Assembly: GCA_943355055.1 (NCBI GenBank) | Contig: CALREA010000002.1 | Location: 1-64,000, forward strand | Source of the DNA: Candidatus Peribacteria bacterium | Lineage (GTDB): Bacteria > Patescibacteriota > Gracilibacteria > UBA1369 > UBA12463 | DNA length: 64,000 bases | Reading direction: 5' to 3' | Part shown: one piece after another, positions 49,037 to 57,639 of the stretch | Layout of the letters: each line of letters starts with the position of its first letter | Position numbering within the stretch: the stretch's first letter is position 1 | Program-made: the position numbers and the translations under genes | The notes under the pieces: generated by a model | Database searches by the model: none | What the model was told of the DNA's origin: nothing | The model's input: only the letters and a program-made list of their open reading frames with translations

Positions 49037-49993
49037 CTAATTATTATGTAAATGCTTGAGTTTCATCTTTGTGATGATGAGTGTTTTTTGAATCATGTCA
49101 AACTTGGTTACGAGGAGTCCGCAAATCATAATAATCATGCTGATGACGTGTACTAGCTCGATTTTCTCACCCAGAAAGGCGCTTGCGTACGCGACACCGA
49201 TGAGTGGCGATGAGAGCGTGAAGAGCGCGTTATTCGTCATCGTCGTGTTCTCCAGGGCATAGTAGTGCAGGACGTAGGTGGCAATAACTCCGATGATCGC
49301 GTAGGCCAGCAAGACGTGCAGAATAGGTTGAAGATGTATAATTTCCGAGATATCGTTTCGATAGAAGAAAAATATAATTCCCCCGAGAATAAACGTCCCA
49401 ATCATGGCTCTGTAAGCCACTAAAAGGCTGATATTTGGAGAGTGAACATATTTTTTGAAGATGAGAGTACCCAGAGAATAACTCATCGCCGAGAGGATGA
49501 TGAGGAAGTCGCCATTATTAAGTGTCATACCCTCGGTAAATCCTTTCGTAGAGAGATAGAGCGTTCCTAATGCCATGAGTGATACCCCCACAATTAATTT
49601 CCTTGTGAACTTTTCTTTGAAAATGAGCACGGCCACGACACTGAGAAAAAGAGGATTGAGATTTACGAGAAGGCTAGTGTTGATCGCACTGGTTAGTTTC
49701 AATCCATGGAGAAAGAAGAGTGGTCCCAGTACGCTTGTGAGGATGGCAGAGATCGTGATCGAGAGGAGCTCCGGCTTTTCCAACTCACGAAGTTTCTGGA
49801 AGAAAGGTTTAATGCCGATATAGAAAAAAAGGAGCAACCATGCTGCGGCGATCTCTACAAAGGCGACGATGATGGGCGTGGCACTTTCGAGAAGTATCTT
49901 GCCGAACACCACATCTGTTCGTGCGGTAAATTTCGAGATAATGGATGCCAGTGAGCCCAGCGTGCCAGGGTCTTTGAGCTTTTCGAGGTTCAT
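49037..49993 (-). CDS. EamA/DMT-family transporter
   Basis: Drug/metabolite transporter superfamily member with ten predicted membrane segments in two homologous halves of five. Typical phrases are LTSAINTSLLVNLNPLFLSVVAVLIFKEKFTRKLIVGVSLMALG in the first half and ALENTTMTNNALFTLSSPLIGVAYASAFLGEKIELVHVISMIIMICGLLV in the second. Substrates of this family include metabolites, amino acids and nucleotide sugars, and cannot be read from sequence. Length of 318 is usual. It stands alone; the next gene upstream is divergent. Confidence 0.88.
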   Translation of the reverse strand: MNLEKLKDPGTLGSLASIISKFTARTDVVFGKILLESATPIIVAFVEIAAAWLLLFFYIGIKPFFQKLRELEKPELLSITISAILTSVLGPLFFLHGLKLTSAINTSLLVNLNPLFLSVVAVLIFKEKFTRKLIVGVSLMALGTLYLSTKGFTEGMTLNNGDFLIILSAMSYSLGTLIFKKYVHSPNISLLVAYRAMIGTFILGGIIFFFYRNDISEIIHLQPILHVLLAYAIIGVIATYVLHYYALENTTMTNNALFTLSSPLIGVAYASAFLGEKIELVHVISMIIMICGLLVTKFDMIQKTLIITKMKLKHLHNN

Positions 49994-50109
49994 GGGGATT
50001 TATGAATTTTTGTTTTGGCTTTGGTTCATTATAGCATAAATAATGGCTTTTTGGAAGCAATTGTGTTATAATCGGTATATTAAGTGCGTAATGCTTCTTA
50101 AGAAAAAAA

Positions 50110-51819
50110 ATGAAAAAAATAGCATGGCAGCTATCTATTGTTGGAATAACTCTATTCGCTCTCGTGCTTGTGTCTGTGAATCTTAATCCTTCTTATTTTA
50201 AGGGAAATTTTTCTTTCAACGATCTTACAAGTTACCAAAAACAAAAATATTGGCAGTACATGCAAAGCTGTCAGCCCATGCTCGTGAATAAGCAATATTC
50301 GCAGTATCGAACGTGTGCCTTAGATGCCTTGAAAAAGGCGAATGAGGTGCAGGAGACATTATCTTTCTGTAATGACCCCGATGGCGTTAATTACTTCAAG
50401 AAAGGAAAAGTTACTTCCGACCTGTATCCCAATGGCATTGAAGATTACGCTTATACTTTTTCGAATAGCAAAACCTACCTTATGGAAGGCGGTTGTTCAT
50501 CAGATAAGAAGTACGTAGTGTATCAAAAAAACTGTAAGGAGTTTGGTCAAAACTACAATGCTGTTGATGGTGCATGTTCAGATCAGCTTATACAATTTCC
50601 ATTACAGGTAGAAAGTGATCAGGGTACGACGAAGGATATTCATCTTGTATTGGGTCAGACATATGCTTTATCTAAAAATAATTTCATACGACTCGATAAT
50701 CTTGATTATGCCGACAAGCCGGTTCTTACCTTGTGGAATCAGGATGAAAAAGGTTGCCGACTCGTAGATCAGTGGATCCACGCTAATATTTCAAATGGGA
50801 AATATGCCTATTTCCTTGATCAATTTATGGAGATTACAAAAAAGGACAGTGTAAGTATAGATGCTAAACTTTATTCAGGTAATAAAGCCCATGAAGCATG
50901 TAACGCATCTTCTATCGCCCAAAAAGTTCGATGTCTTGCATTTCCAAAATTAGGTCGTTTCAAGATTGAGTCTGCACATTTTTCCCGACTATTTGAGAAT
51001 AAAAATGAGTACGCTTATAACAATCTTATGTTGAATTATCTTGAATTTGGATTTAATAAACTGCAGTCCATATTCCCCGCACTTAAAAATGTAAAACCGT
51101 ATGGAGATCATTGGAAATTTTCATTTATCGCGTCTAAGTTGGCGGCTCATAGTGCTCATGGAGAAACCGATTCTGCGGTTATGATTAATATGGGAAAAGA
51201 AAATGATGCCATTGAGCAAAAGATTATCGATAGCGAATCAGTGTTATTGTCTTATGCTAATCAATTGCTTGCTGGCAATTTACCTGCTTTTGATTTTAGC
51301 GCAGAATTGCATGAATTTACCCATATTTTTTTGCATCCTACGGCACTTCTCAGTTTTCCGATAGATGATTCTGATAAACTTTCCGAGGGGATTGCTATGT
51401 ATGTTGAATCGGTCGGGAAATATGCACCCAGCGGCAAGGATCCTTTGGATAATATTTGGTGCGGGAAGAGTTCATTTAATATGATCGGCTTTCCTGATCT
51501 TGACGGTTTAAGTTATGCTGATGCGTTTTTGACTGGCAAGGGATATTACAACGCCGGACATTGTTTTTTCAAGAGAGTTCAGGATACGTGTGGAATTTCA
51601 TCTATAGATCAGATGTTTAAAATCGAGTTAGAGCGACAGTATCATCCATTTGATCTTTACCCAAATATTCTTACTACCCTCAAAAATGCTTGTTCAGAGC
51701 CAAGTAAATTTAATGAGATTATGGATGATTTTGGTATGAATAAAAATCTTCTTGGTAAGAAGAATATATTGCCGATGTTACCATCTGGGATTCTTATTCA
51801 AGGACCTGCTTGTAAATAG
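50110..51819 (+). CDS. Secreted or anchored gluzincin-like metallopeptidase candidate
   Basis: An N-terminal hydrophobic segment (IAWQLSIVGITLFALVLVSV) would serve as a signal anchor or signal peptide. Near residues 398-425 the sequence ELHEFTHIFLHP is followed by DKLSEGIAMYVES, a zinc-binding HExxH with a Glu about 25 residues later, as in gluzincins. The protein has many cysteines, fitting a disulfide-bonded extracytoplasmic protein. The first ~200 residues resemble no domain I know. It is monocistronic and more AT-rich than its neighbours. Proteolytic activity is inferred from the motif; the substrate is unknown. Confidence 0.7.
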   Translation: MKKIAWQLSIVGITLFALVLVSVNLNPSYFKGNFSFNDLTSYQKQKYWQYMQSCQPMLVNKQYSQYRTCALDALKKANEVQETLSFCNDPDGVNYFKKGKVTSDLYPNGIEDYAYTFSNSKTYLMEGGCSSDKKYVVYQKNCKEFGQNYNAVDGACSDQLIQFPLQVESDQGTTKDIHLVLGQTYALSKNNFIRLDNLDYADKPVLTLWNQDEKGCRLVDQWIHANISNGKYAYFLDQFMEITKKDSVSIDAKLYSGNKAHEACNASSIAQKVRCLAFPKLGRFKIESAHFSRLFENKNEYAYNNLMLNYLEFGFNKLQSIFPALKNVKPYGDHWKFSFIASKLAAHSAHGETDSAVMINMGKENDAIEQKIIDSESVLLSYANQLLAGNLPAFDFSAELHEFTHIFLHPTALLSFPIDDSDKLSEGIAMYVESVGKYAPSGKDPLDNIWCGKSSFNMIGFPDLDGLSYADAFLTGKGYYNAGHCFFKRVQDTCGISSIDQMFKIELERQYHPFDLYPNILTTLKNACSEPSKFNEIMDDFGMNKNLLGKKNILPMLPSGILIQGPACK

Positions 51820-51857
51820 AAGAATCGACTTAAGAATTTGGAATGAAATTGAAATCC

Positions 51858-51872
51858 GACACCTGCGGTGTC
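51858..51872 (-). terminator. Hairpin behind tRNA-Arg
   Basis: GACACC, three-base loop, GGTGTC, two bases after the tRNA 3' CCA on the minus strand. A compact GC-rich stem followed by GGATTTCAATTTC, not a pure T run. It may stop transcription or guide 3' processing. Confidence 0.5.
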
Positions 51873-51874
51873 TG

Positions 51875-51950
51875 TGGTGCACCAGGAGGGATTCGAACCC
51901 CCGACCCTTTGTTCCGAAGACAAATGCTCTATCCCCTGAGCTACTGGTGC
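51875..51950 (-). tRNA. tRNA-Arg, anticodon UCG, with encoded CCA
   Basis: Minus strand gives a complete cloverleaf: acceptor GCACCAG / CTGGTGC, D arm GCTC..GAGC, anticodon stem TTTGT/ACAAA with loop CTTCGGA (anticodon TCG, reading CGA and perhaps other CGN codons), and T arm GGGGGTTCGAATCCCTC. The discriminator is A and CCA is encoded in the DNA. The ORF-track peptides with RRDSNPRP are the usual false translation of a tRNA. Confidence 0.95.
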
Positions 51951-51973
51951 ATGTGGATGATTAGGACGCGCTT

Positions 51974-51979
51974 ATTATA
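51974..51979 (-). promoter_or_regulatory. -10 element of tRNA-Arg
   Basis: TATAAT on the minus strand, 24 bases upstream of the tRNA 5' end. The -35 region is poor (ctacca at 17 bases). Confidence 0.45.
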
Positions 51980-52014
51980 CTCACTTTTTGTCGTTTTGGT
52001 AGGGGATTCTTATG

Positions 52015-52051
52015 CAAAAATGGAGTGATCCCGTATGTGAGGTCACTCCAT
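52015..52051 (-). terminator. Intrinsic terminator of secDF
   Basis: Minus strand: ATGGAGTGA, 14-base loop, TCACTCCAT, followed by five T. It lies 38 bases after the secDF stop. Confidence 0.8.
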
Positions 52052-52088
52052 TGATATTTTAGCTTTGTTTGCCCTTCTGGTGCCTCAA

Positions 52089-55000
52089 TTAGGACTGAGA
52101 CTTTTTCTGCCACCAGACGAGGAGAGCAGAGGCGACACCGATCGATGAGTAGGTACCGATGACGATACCGACGAAGAGGGCGAGGATGAAGTAGAAGATT
52201 GATTCGCTTCCGAAGATCAAGAGAGCGCTCAAGGTGATCAATGTAGAGAGAGAAGTGTTGATTGATCGGGCCATTGTCTCCGTGAGAGATCGGTTGGAAA
52301 TCTCTGCGAGTGTGCCTTTTTCTCCTCGGTTGAGGTGCTCTCGCAGTCTATCGAAGACAACGATTGTGTCATGGACGGAAAAGCCGAGGACGGTCAACAT
52401 GGCGGTAATGAACAGCGCGTCAATTTCTACTCCGAAGAAGTGTCCGAGGAAGACGAAGAGACCGAATGTGATGAACAAATCGTGCAACAGGGCGACGACG
52501 GCACAGATACCAAATCTCCATGAGCTTACTTCCTTTGGAACCTTTCGGAAGGAGAATGCGAGATAGAGGATAATCATGAACGAGGCGAGGAAGATGGCGA
52601 AGAGTGCCTTTTGTCTCATGGAGTCACCGATAGTTGGACCGACGGAGACATAACTTAACTCTTCGATTGTGCCAAACTTATTTTTTAAACCATTAATGAA
52701 AACGTCATGCTGAGCGTTCGTAAGATTTTTTGTCTTGAGTTCAAATACATTTCCTTCCTTCGAGATAACCTGAGCAGTCGCGAGGTCGATTTTTTCTCCT
52801 ATTGCCGAAGTAACTACCGTAGTATCCATTACCGATGCTGAGGTAGCCCCATTGGTAGCAGCTGCGGTTACTGGCTTCATTGATGTGCCATTAATTTGTT
52901 GCTGAATGATTGGGAGTTCGGCCTTGATCGCTTCGACAGTTACAGTCTTGTCAAGTTTCACTGTCATCAATGTTCCTCCGGTAAAGTCGAGACCAAGTCT
53001 GACTCCGAATACTACCGTGCCAATAAGGCTAATGGCTATGAGCGTACCTGAGAAGATAAACATGTATTTCGACTTCTCGATGATTTTGTATGGTGTCTTG
53101 TTTCGGTTGCGTACGCCATAGAGGCTCAGGTTCTGTCCAATCTTCGTCTTGGCAGTTGCTCGGAGGAAGGTACGAGTCAGGGTGATGGCCGAGAACATGG
53201 AAATCAAAATACCCGCGGCAAGATTGAGAGCGAATCCTCGAATCATCGAGCTACCGAAGTAGAAAAGAACGACACACGTAATAAGTGATGAGAAGTTTGA
53301 ATCTCGGATAGAGCTCCAAGCACGTTCGAATCCGTTTTCGATGGCCGCAGAAAGTGTATGTCCGTCACCAAGCTCTTCCTTGACACGCTCAAAGATCAAA
53401 ATGTTGGCATCAACAGCCATTCCGATTGAGAGAATAACACCAGCGACACCGGCGAGCGTAAGTGTAATAGGGGACTGGAGAAGTGATGTAAGGAAGATGA
53501 GCACTACTACCGCAAGGAGGAAGGAGAGAAGTTTTTCCCATCCTGGGTCTTTGTTGTTGAGAATTTTGTACGTCAGTATGCCGAATATAATCAATGAGAT
53601 AAGCAGTGCGGCAGCAATTGGTAGGGCGCTCTTGATGAGGAAGAGGAGAAGAATCGTGTAGATAGAAAGTGCTACTACGGCGATTAAACCAGGGAGACGG
53701 TAGTAGAGGATCATAGCAATCGCGAGAAGCAGAAGGCCGATGATACCTGCCTTCATGCTTTTCTGAAGTGCATCTGCGCCGAGCGTTGAGCCGATAGTGT
53801 GCTGTCCTACGAGCGTGATTGGAGCTGGGATAGCACCCGTGTTGAGATCTCTTGCGAGCGTCTTGGCCTGATCAAAAGTGAATGAGCCGGAGATCTGCGC
53901 TGTACCGCCTGAGATTTTTTCATTTACGTTTGGGGCGGAAATCAGCGTGCCTCCTACGAAGATGGCTATTGGCTTCTGAATGTTACGTGCCGTGATATCT
54001 TCGAAAAGTTTTGCACCCTTTTCGTTGAAGTTGATAGAGACGTATGGTTCTCCGATTGGATTTACCTGGACGTCAGCTCGAACGAACTGTTCTCCCGTGA
54101 GTCCTGTTTCTTTCCATGGATCAGGCATGAGTGAGATGAAGATCTTTTCAAGTTTTACTTGGTCTTCTTTGACATCACTTTTTACATCAATGGCACGGAT
54201 AACGTGATATCCGAATGCTGATTTCGTCGGTTCACTCATTTCGCCTGCAGTATTGAGCTTGAGCGCTGCATCCTTGAACTCTTGAACATACGAGGCGGAT
54301 TCAGTTACCGGGGCATCGAGCTTTCCTCCGTTTACTTTTGATCCTGCGTCGTCAGATTGTTCTTTGGCGATTTTCTCGAAGTCTGCCTGTGTTTTGATTT
54401 TTGATTTCAAATCGCTGGCGAGTTTTTTTGCTTCTTCTTCTGTTCGAGTAATATCTTTGAGACCGTTTTTGTCCGCTGCTTCTTTGTAGCTAATGAGAAT
54501 ATGCTCTACGTTTAGCTCTTTTTTATTCTTTACGGCTTGTCCTTTTTCAACCAATTTTACTATATATGCGCCATTGGATTTCTGTAATTGACCGGAAGAA
54601 TCATATACATACTCGTCGTTAACCATGACGAGATCTTTGTTGATTTCATTTGACTTCATTTTCGCAACGGCATCTTTCACAGTTGCCGGAAGGTCTGAGA
54701 CAAAAGAGAAATCAGTGTTTTTTGTATATACGGCTTTTCCCGGATTTAATTTTTCTTCTTCTTGTCCGATGATTTCAAAATTTGCGTTCGTTGCTGTTAC
54801 TTTTCCTAATACTTCCTTGGCATACTGTGTTTGTTTTTCTTTTTCAGCTGGATCCGGAGCGTCTTTTTTCTCTTTGAATTCTAACTGAATAGTCTTTCCT
54901 ACCGTGTTTTTTGCCTCTTCGAGATCCTTTATAGCGGCGAGCTCTACAATGATGTGTTGCTCGTTTCCGAATTTTGACAAGTAGATGCTTGGTTCTGAAA

Positions 55001-55271
55001 CACCAAGGCTGTTTACACGTTTTTCAATTACTCCCTGTACGCCATTGACGATAGCTGCTTGATCCGCTAACGGTACCTTTCTGAGGTCAATTTTGTAATC
55101 AAGCTGAGATCCTCCTTGGAGGTCGAGACCTAGTGGAATTTTTTGATCCTGAATTGCCTTTGGTGTCCAAGGAAAAATCTTTGTTTGGATCGTGTTAGGG
55201 AGATCAAAAAAACCGAGAAGTACGGCAACAACGAGCGTAACAACGAGCTGCCAAGAGAGTATTTTTTTCAT
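52089..55271 (-). CDS. secDF: SecDF fusion with inserted parvulin-type peptidyl-prolyl isomerase domain
   Basis: SecD and SecF, which pull exported proteins through SecYEG using the proton gradient, are joined in one 1060-residue chain. SecD: membrane helix 1 (~8-25), LGLDLQGGSQLDY, GVQGVIEKRVNSLGVSEP, IPAPITLVGQHTIGSTLG, IGMAVDANILIFERVKEEL. SecF: LGLDFTGGTLMTV, YVSVGPTIGDSMRQKAL, FSVHDTIVVFDRLREHL. Unlike ordinary SecDF, the first outside domain carries a parvulin at ~252-362: LNVEHILISYKEAA, FEKIAKEQSDDAGSKVNGGKL, EFKDAALKL, GEMSEPTKSAFGYHVI. A weaker parvulin-like stretch precedes it (~145-245). The ATG at 55271 begins the first helix; the track start at 55370 is too early. The isomerase may fold emerging substrates; this is inference. 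Confidence 0.93.
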   Translation of the reverse strand: MKKILSWQLVVTLVVAVLLGFFDLPNTIQTKIFPWTPKAIQDQKIPLGLDLQGGSQLDYKIDLRKVPLADQAAIVNGVQGVIEKRVNSLGVSEPSIYLSKFGNEQHIIVELAAIKDLEEAKNTVGKTIQLEFKEKKDAPDPAEKEKQTQYAKEVLGKVTATNANFEIIGQEEEKLNPGKAVYTKNTDFSFVSDLPATVKDAVAKMKSNEINKDLVMVNDEYVYDSSGQLQKSNGAYIVKLVEKGQAVKNKKELNVEHILISYKEAADKNGLKDITRTEEEAKKLASDLKSKIKTQADFEKIAKEQSDDAGSKVNGGKLDAPVTESASYVQEFKDAALKLNTAGEMSEPTKSAFGYHVIRAIDVKSDVKEDQVKLEKIFISLMPDPWKETGLTGEQFVRADVQVNPIGEPYVSINFNEKGAKLFEDITARNIQKPIAIFVGGTLISAPNVNEKISGGTAQISGSFTFDQAKTLARDLNTGAIPAPITLVGQHTIGSTLGADALQKSMKAGIIGLLLLAIAMILYYRLPGLIAVVALSIYTILLLFLIKSALPIAAALLISLIIFGILTYKILNNKDPGWEKLLSFLLAVVVLIFLTSLLQSPITLTLAGVAGVILSIGMAVDANILIFERVKEELGDGHTLSAAIENGFERAWSSIRDSNFSSLITCVVLFYFGSSMIRGFALNLAAGILISMFSAITLTRTFLRATAKTKIGQNLSLYGVRNRNKTPYKIIEKSKYMFIFSGTLIAISLIGTVVFGVRLGLDFTGGTLMTVKLDKTVTVEAIKAELPIIQQQINGTSMKPVTAAATNGATSASVMDTTVVTSAIGEKIDLATAQVISKEGNVFELKTKNLTNAQHDVFINGLKNKFGTIEELSYVSVGPTIGDSMRQKALFAIFLASFMIILYLAFSFRKVPKEVSSWRFGICAVVALLHDLFITFGLFVFLGHFFGVEIDALFITAMLTVLGFSVHDTIVVFDRLREHLNRGEKGTLAEISNRSLTETMARSINTSLSTLITLSALLIFGSESIFYFILALFVGIVIGTYSSIGVASALLVWWQKKSQS

Positions 55272-55293
55272 ACGAAGAGATAAAGAATAAGAA

Positions 55294-55701
55294 TTAGATA
55301 GTATGGTGTTGTGTATGCAAGTCTTGATCCACTGTTTCGTTGTTCCCGGATCCCATGCGGCCGTAATCATCCGCGAGTTTTATTACGTCGTCAAGCTCAG
55401 GAGTGGATACTTCAAAAATTTCGCTATTTTCAAGCGCTTCGATTCTATGAATCATGCGGGGCGGAATGTCGATTTTGTCACCTGGATTGAGCATTGTTTC
55501 TTTTAGCGAGTTTTGATCTTCTCCGAGGTAGAGTTTAATTTTTCCTTTATAGAGATACTGCGTTTCCATTTTTTTCTCATGGAATTGCAGCGAGAGGCGG
55601 TGACCTTTTGTCACTTCCAGGATTTTCCCTGCGTAGTGTTCCGTGTGGGCGAACCACACCTCGCGACCCCATGGTTTTGGCTTTATGATAACTGCGTTCA
55701 T
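55294..55701 (-). CDS. Cupin of the mannose-6-phosphate isomerase type II class
   Basis: 135-residue single cupin domain: KPWGREVWFAHTEHYAGKILEVTKGHRLSLQFHEKKMETQYLYKG, then LNPGDKIDIPPRMIHRIEAL and FEVSTPELDDVIKLADDYGR. The metal His residues are in SLQFHEKK and RMIHRI. It equals the C-terminal isomerase part of bifunctional ManC/AlgA enzymes, converting fructose-6-phosphate to mannose-6-phosphate. The separate ManC lies at 56554-57639. Start set to the ATG at 55701, where homology begins. secDF follows after 22 bases. An inverted repeat just upstream may regulate it. Confidence 0.85.
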   Translation of the reverse strand: MNAVIIKPKPWGREVWFAHTEHYAGKILEVTKGHRLSLQFHEKKMETQYLYKGKIKLYLGEDQNSLKETMLNPGDKIDIPPRMIHRIEALENSEIFEVSTPELDDVIKLADDYGRMGSGNNETVDQDLHTQHHTI

Positions 55702-55707
55702 CGAAAA

Positions 55708-55734
55708 TGCGCTAGAAGTTATAATTCTAGCGCA
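55708..55734. promoter_or_regulatory. Inverted repeat at the cupin promoter
   Basis: Perfect 10-bp arms TGCGCTAGAA / TTCTAGCGCA around seven bases (gttataa). On the minus strand the repeat contains TAGAAT, 18 bases behind GGGACA, a possible -10/-35 pair for the cupin gene. A regulator site, or alternatively a terminator of the lipoprotein gene. Confidence 0.5.
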
Positions 55735-55786
55735 CTCTACATGATTTTGTCCCATTTTCCAAATCTTTGCGCGCTTTCAGTCGGCT

Positions 55787-56425
55787 TTAGTTCATCGAAC
55801 AGTTCGGCTCGGTATTCGCTCCTTCGCAAACCAGTTTTCCTGATATCTTGCCAGCTCCCGGGATAAAGCCGCTGCATTCAGGTTCTCCTGATTTCAGTGT
55901 TGCGATAATTTGCGCTTTTTTATCTTCGCATATTTCTTTCGGGCTACTTGGTTTTGTCGTTTCTACTGTTGGCTGAGATGCGTCGCCTGTTGTTTCTTTG
56001 TTGCTGTCTCCGCCCGCGGTGGAATCTGTTGCCGTGATAGTCTCGCTTGCTACGGTCTCATTTGTATTATTAGCAACATCTCCGTTAATTTCGGCTGATA
56101 CTGTCGCATCCGTGACTGCCGAATCTGTGGAATCAGTGGCATCCGGACATGTATCCGTGATTTCTCCTGCCATTTCAACTCCACTATCATCGCTACTATC
56201 GTTCGCTACTGCAGGGGTGGCATCATCTGCGATATCGCTTACTGCCGCGGTTGCGTCCACGGACATATTGAAACTTCTGATAATCCCGTCCTGCGTGTCA
56301 CCTCCATTATATGACGATATCGTAGGGCTGACACCATCTGATCCGTCTGTAATACTACATGCTGATACGGCTGCCATGGTGGCTGTGAGTAGTTTTGCCA
56401 TGGATGATCTTGTCAGGCTATTCAT
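55787..56425 (-). CDS. Low-complexity putative lipoprotein with Cys-rich tail
   Basis: The N-terminus from the ATG at 56425 reads MNSLTRSSMAKLLTATMAAVSAC, a basic start, short hydrophobic core and a lipobox (VSAC), so lipid attachment at that Cys is likely. An in-frame ATG at 56488 gives 21 more residues. The mature part is very rich in Ser, Thr, Asp, Ala, Asn and Glu, with repeated DAT/DST/SDD units and almost no aromatics, typical of a flexible or heavily glycosylated surface spacer. The last ~50 residues hold four cysteines (KEICEDKK, PECSGF, LVCEG, PNCSMN), likely a small disulfide domain. It has its own promoter. No function can be assigned. Confidence 0.7.
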   Translation of the reverse strand: MNSLTRSSMAKLLTATMAAVSACSITDGSDGVSPTISSYNGGDTQDGIIRSFNMSVDATAAVSDIADDATPAVANDSSDDSGVEMAGEITDTCPDATDSTDSAVTDATVSAEINGDVANNTNETVASETITATDSTAGGDSNKETTGDASQPTVETTKPSSPKEICEDKKAQIIATLKSGEPECSGFIPGAGKISGKLVCEGANTEPNCSMN

Positions 56426-56517
56426 TCGTCCTCTTGAAGGGGTGGTCACAACGGCTGCCGAGGAAATACTATGTAAATTTTCTGTCATAAAGTAGAGTTT
56501 ATAAAAATGTGGACGTT

Positions 56518-56546
56518 ATTATTAATTATTTTTGCTATATTGTCAA
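56518..56546 (-). promoter_or_regulatory. Promoter of the lipoprotein gene
   Basis: Minus strand: TTGACA at 56541-56546, 17 bases, AATAAT at 56518-56523, inside the spacer after manC. Confidence 0.55.
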
Positions 56547-56553
56547 GATTTCT

Positions 56554-57639
56554 CTAGAGGACGGCTTGTTTTTTCTCTTTCTGAAGCTGTTCTACGATTT
56601 TTTTCACATCCTGACTTCGACCTTTCTGACAGACCAGAAGGGCATCCGGAGTGTCTACGATAACGAGATTTTTGAGTCCTATTGTGACAATCAGCTTTGA
56701 GCCATGACCGTAGATGAGACTTCCTTGCGTATCAATACCTTTATGTTCACCCTTGATGAGATTGTCTTCCGTCCCCGTGGCGAGTTCGTCATAGATGGCT
56801 TCCCATGTTCCGATATCGCTCCATCCCAGATCTCCTGGAATAATTCTTACTTCTTTTGGGCTTACTTTCTCCATAATGCCGTAATCGATGGAGATTTTTT
56901 CACAGAGTGGATATTCCAACTTCAATGTTGCCTTTTCTTTACTCGTGCCTATTGCATGACTAATACGATCTAGCCTTGCTTTCGTTACAGGAAGATACGT
57001 GTCATATTTTTTCAGAATCGTATCTACTCGCCACACATAAAACCCCGTATTCCAAAGATATTTATAGGATGAAAGGAATTTTTTTGCCGTTTCCAGATTT
57101 GGTTTTTCGGTGAATTTTTCGAATTGATAGAGGTCAATTCCATCTACTTGCTTGAGAATTTTTCCTACTTTTACATAGCCGAGGTGTACACTGGGAGACT
57201 TTGCTTTCACTTCTATGATGTTGAGAGAGTCTTCTGTCTTTGCCACTTTTTCCGCCACTTTGAGTAATTTTTCAAATTCTTTTTTATTTTGCACGATGTG
57301 ATCAGCGTAAATGATTGCCATGATCTCGTTTCCGAATCCGTATTTTTTCAAATAAGTAGCGGCAAGTCCAATGCATGGAGCGGTATCTCTGAGCGCCGGT
57401 TCGATGATGAAATTTTTTAGTGGAATTCGAAATGCTTTTGCCTGAGCTTTTACTTCTTTTAGGAATTCTTCATTCGTGGCGATGTAAATATCCGCCGGTT
57501 TTGTAAACTGCACTCGCTTGAGTGTTTCCTGGAGCAGTGTTGCGTTGCTCACAAAACTTTGGAGTTGTTTTGGTTTTTTTTGGCGAGAAAGCGGCCACAG
57601 TCGCGTACCGGTTCCACCTGCGAGGATAACGATTTTCAT
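56554..57639 (-). CDS. manC: Mannose-1-phosphate guanylyltransferase
   Basis: Makes GDP-mannose from GTP and mannose-1-phosphate for glycan synthesis. The pyrophosphorylase signature LAGGTGTRLWPLSRQKKPKQL is at the N-terminus. Also seen are ATNEEF, EPALRDTAPCIGLAATYL, IIYADHIVQN, FTEKPNLETAKKFL, YLWNTGFYVWR and PGDLGWSDIGTWEAIYDEL. At 361 residues it lacks the fused isomerase domain of type II enzymes; a separate cupin (55294-55701) can supply it. It overlaps gpmI by four bases (ATGA), so translation is coupled. Confidence 0.93.
   Translation of the reverse strand: MKIVILAGGTGTRLWPLSRQKKPKQLQSFVSNATLLQETLKRVQFTKPADIYIATNEEFLKEVKAQAKAFRIPLKNFIIEPALRDTAPCIGLAATYLKKYGFGNEIMAIIYADHIVQNKKEFEKLLKVAEKVAKTEDSLNIIEVKAKSPSVHLGYVKVGKILKQVDGIDLYQFEKFTEKPNLETAKKFLSSYKYLWNTGFYVWRVDTILKKYDTYLPVTKARLDRISHAIGTSKEKATLKLEYPLCEKISIDYGIMEKVSPKEVRIIPGDLGWSDIGTWEAIYDELATGTEDNLIKGEHKGIDTQGSLIYGHGSKLIVTIGLKNLVIVDTPDALLVCQKGRSQDVKKIVEQLQKEKKQAVL

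Noticed and set aside
51752-52028. ORFs containing RRDSNPRP next to the peptidase gene
   Set aside because: They are translations of tRNA-Arg on the opposite strand, a well-known annotation artefact.
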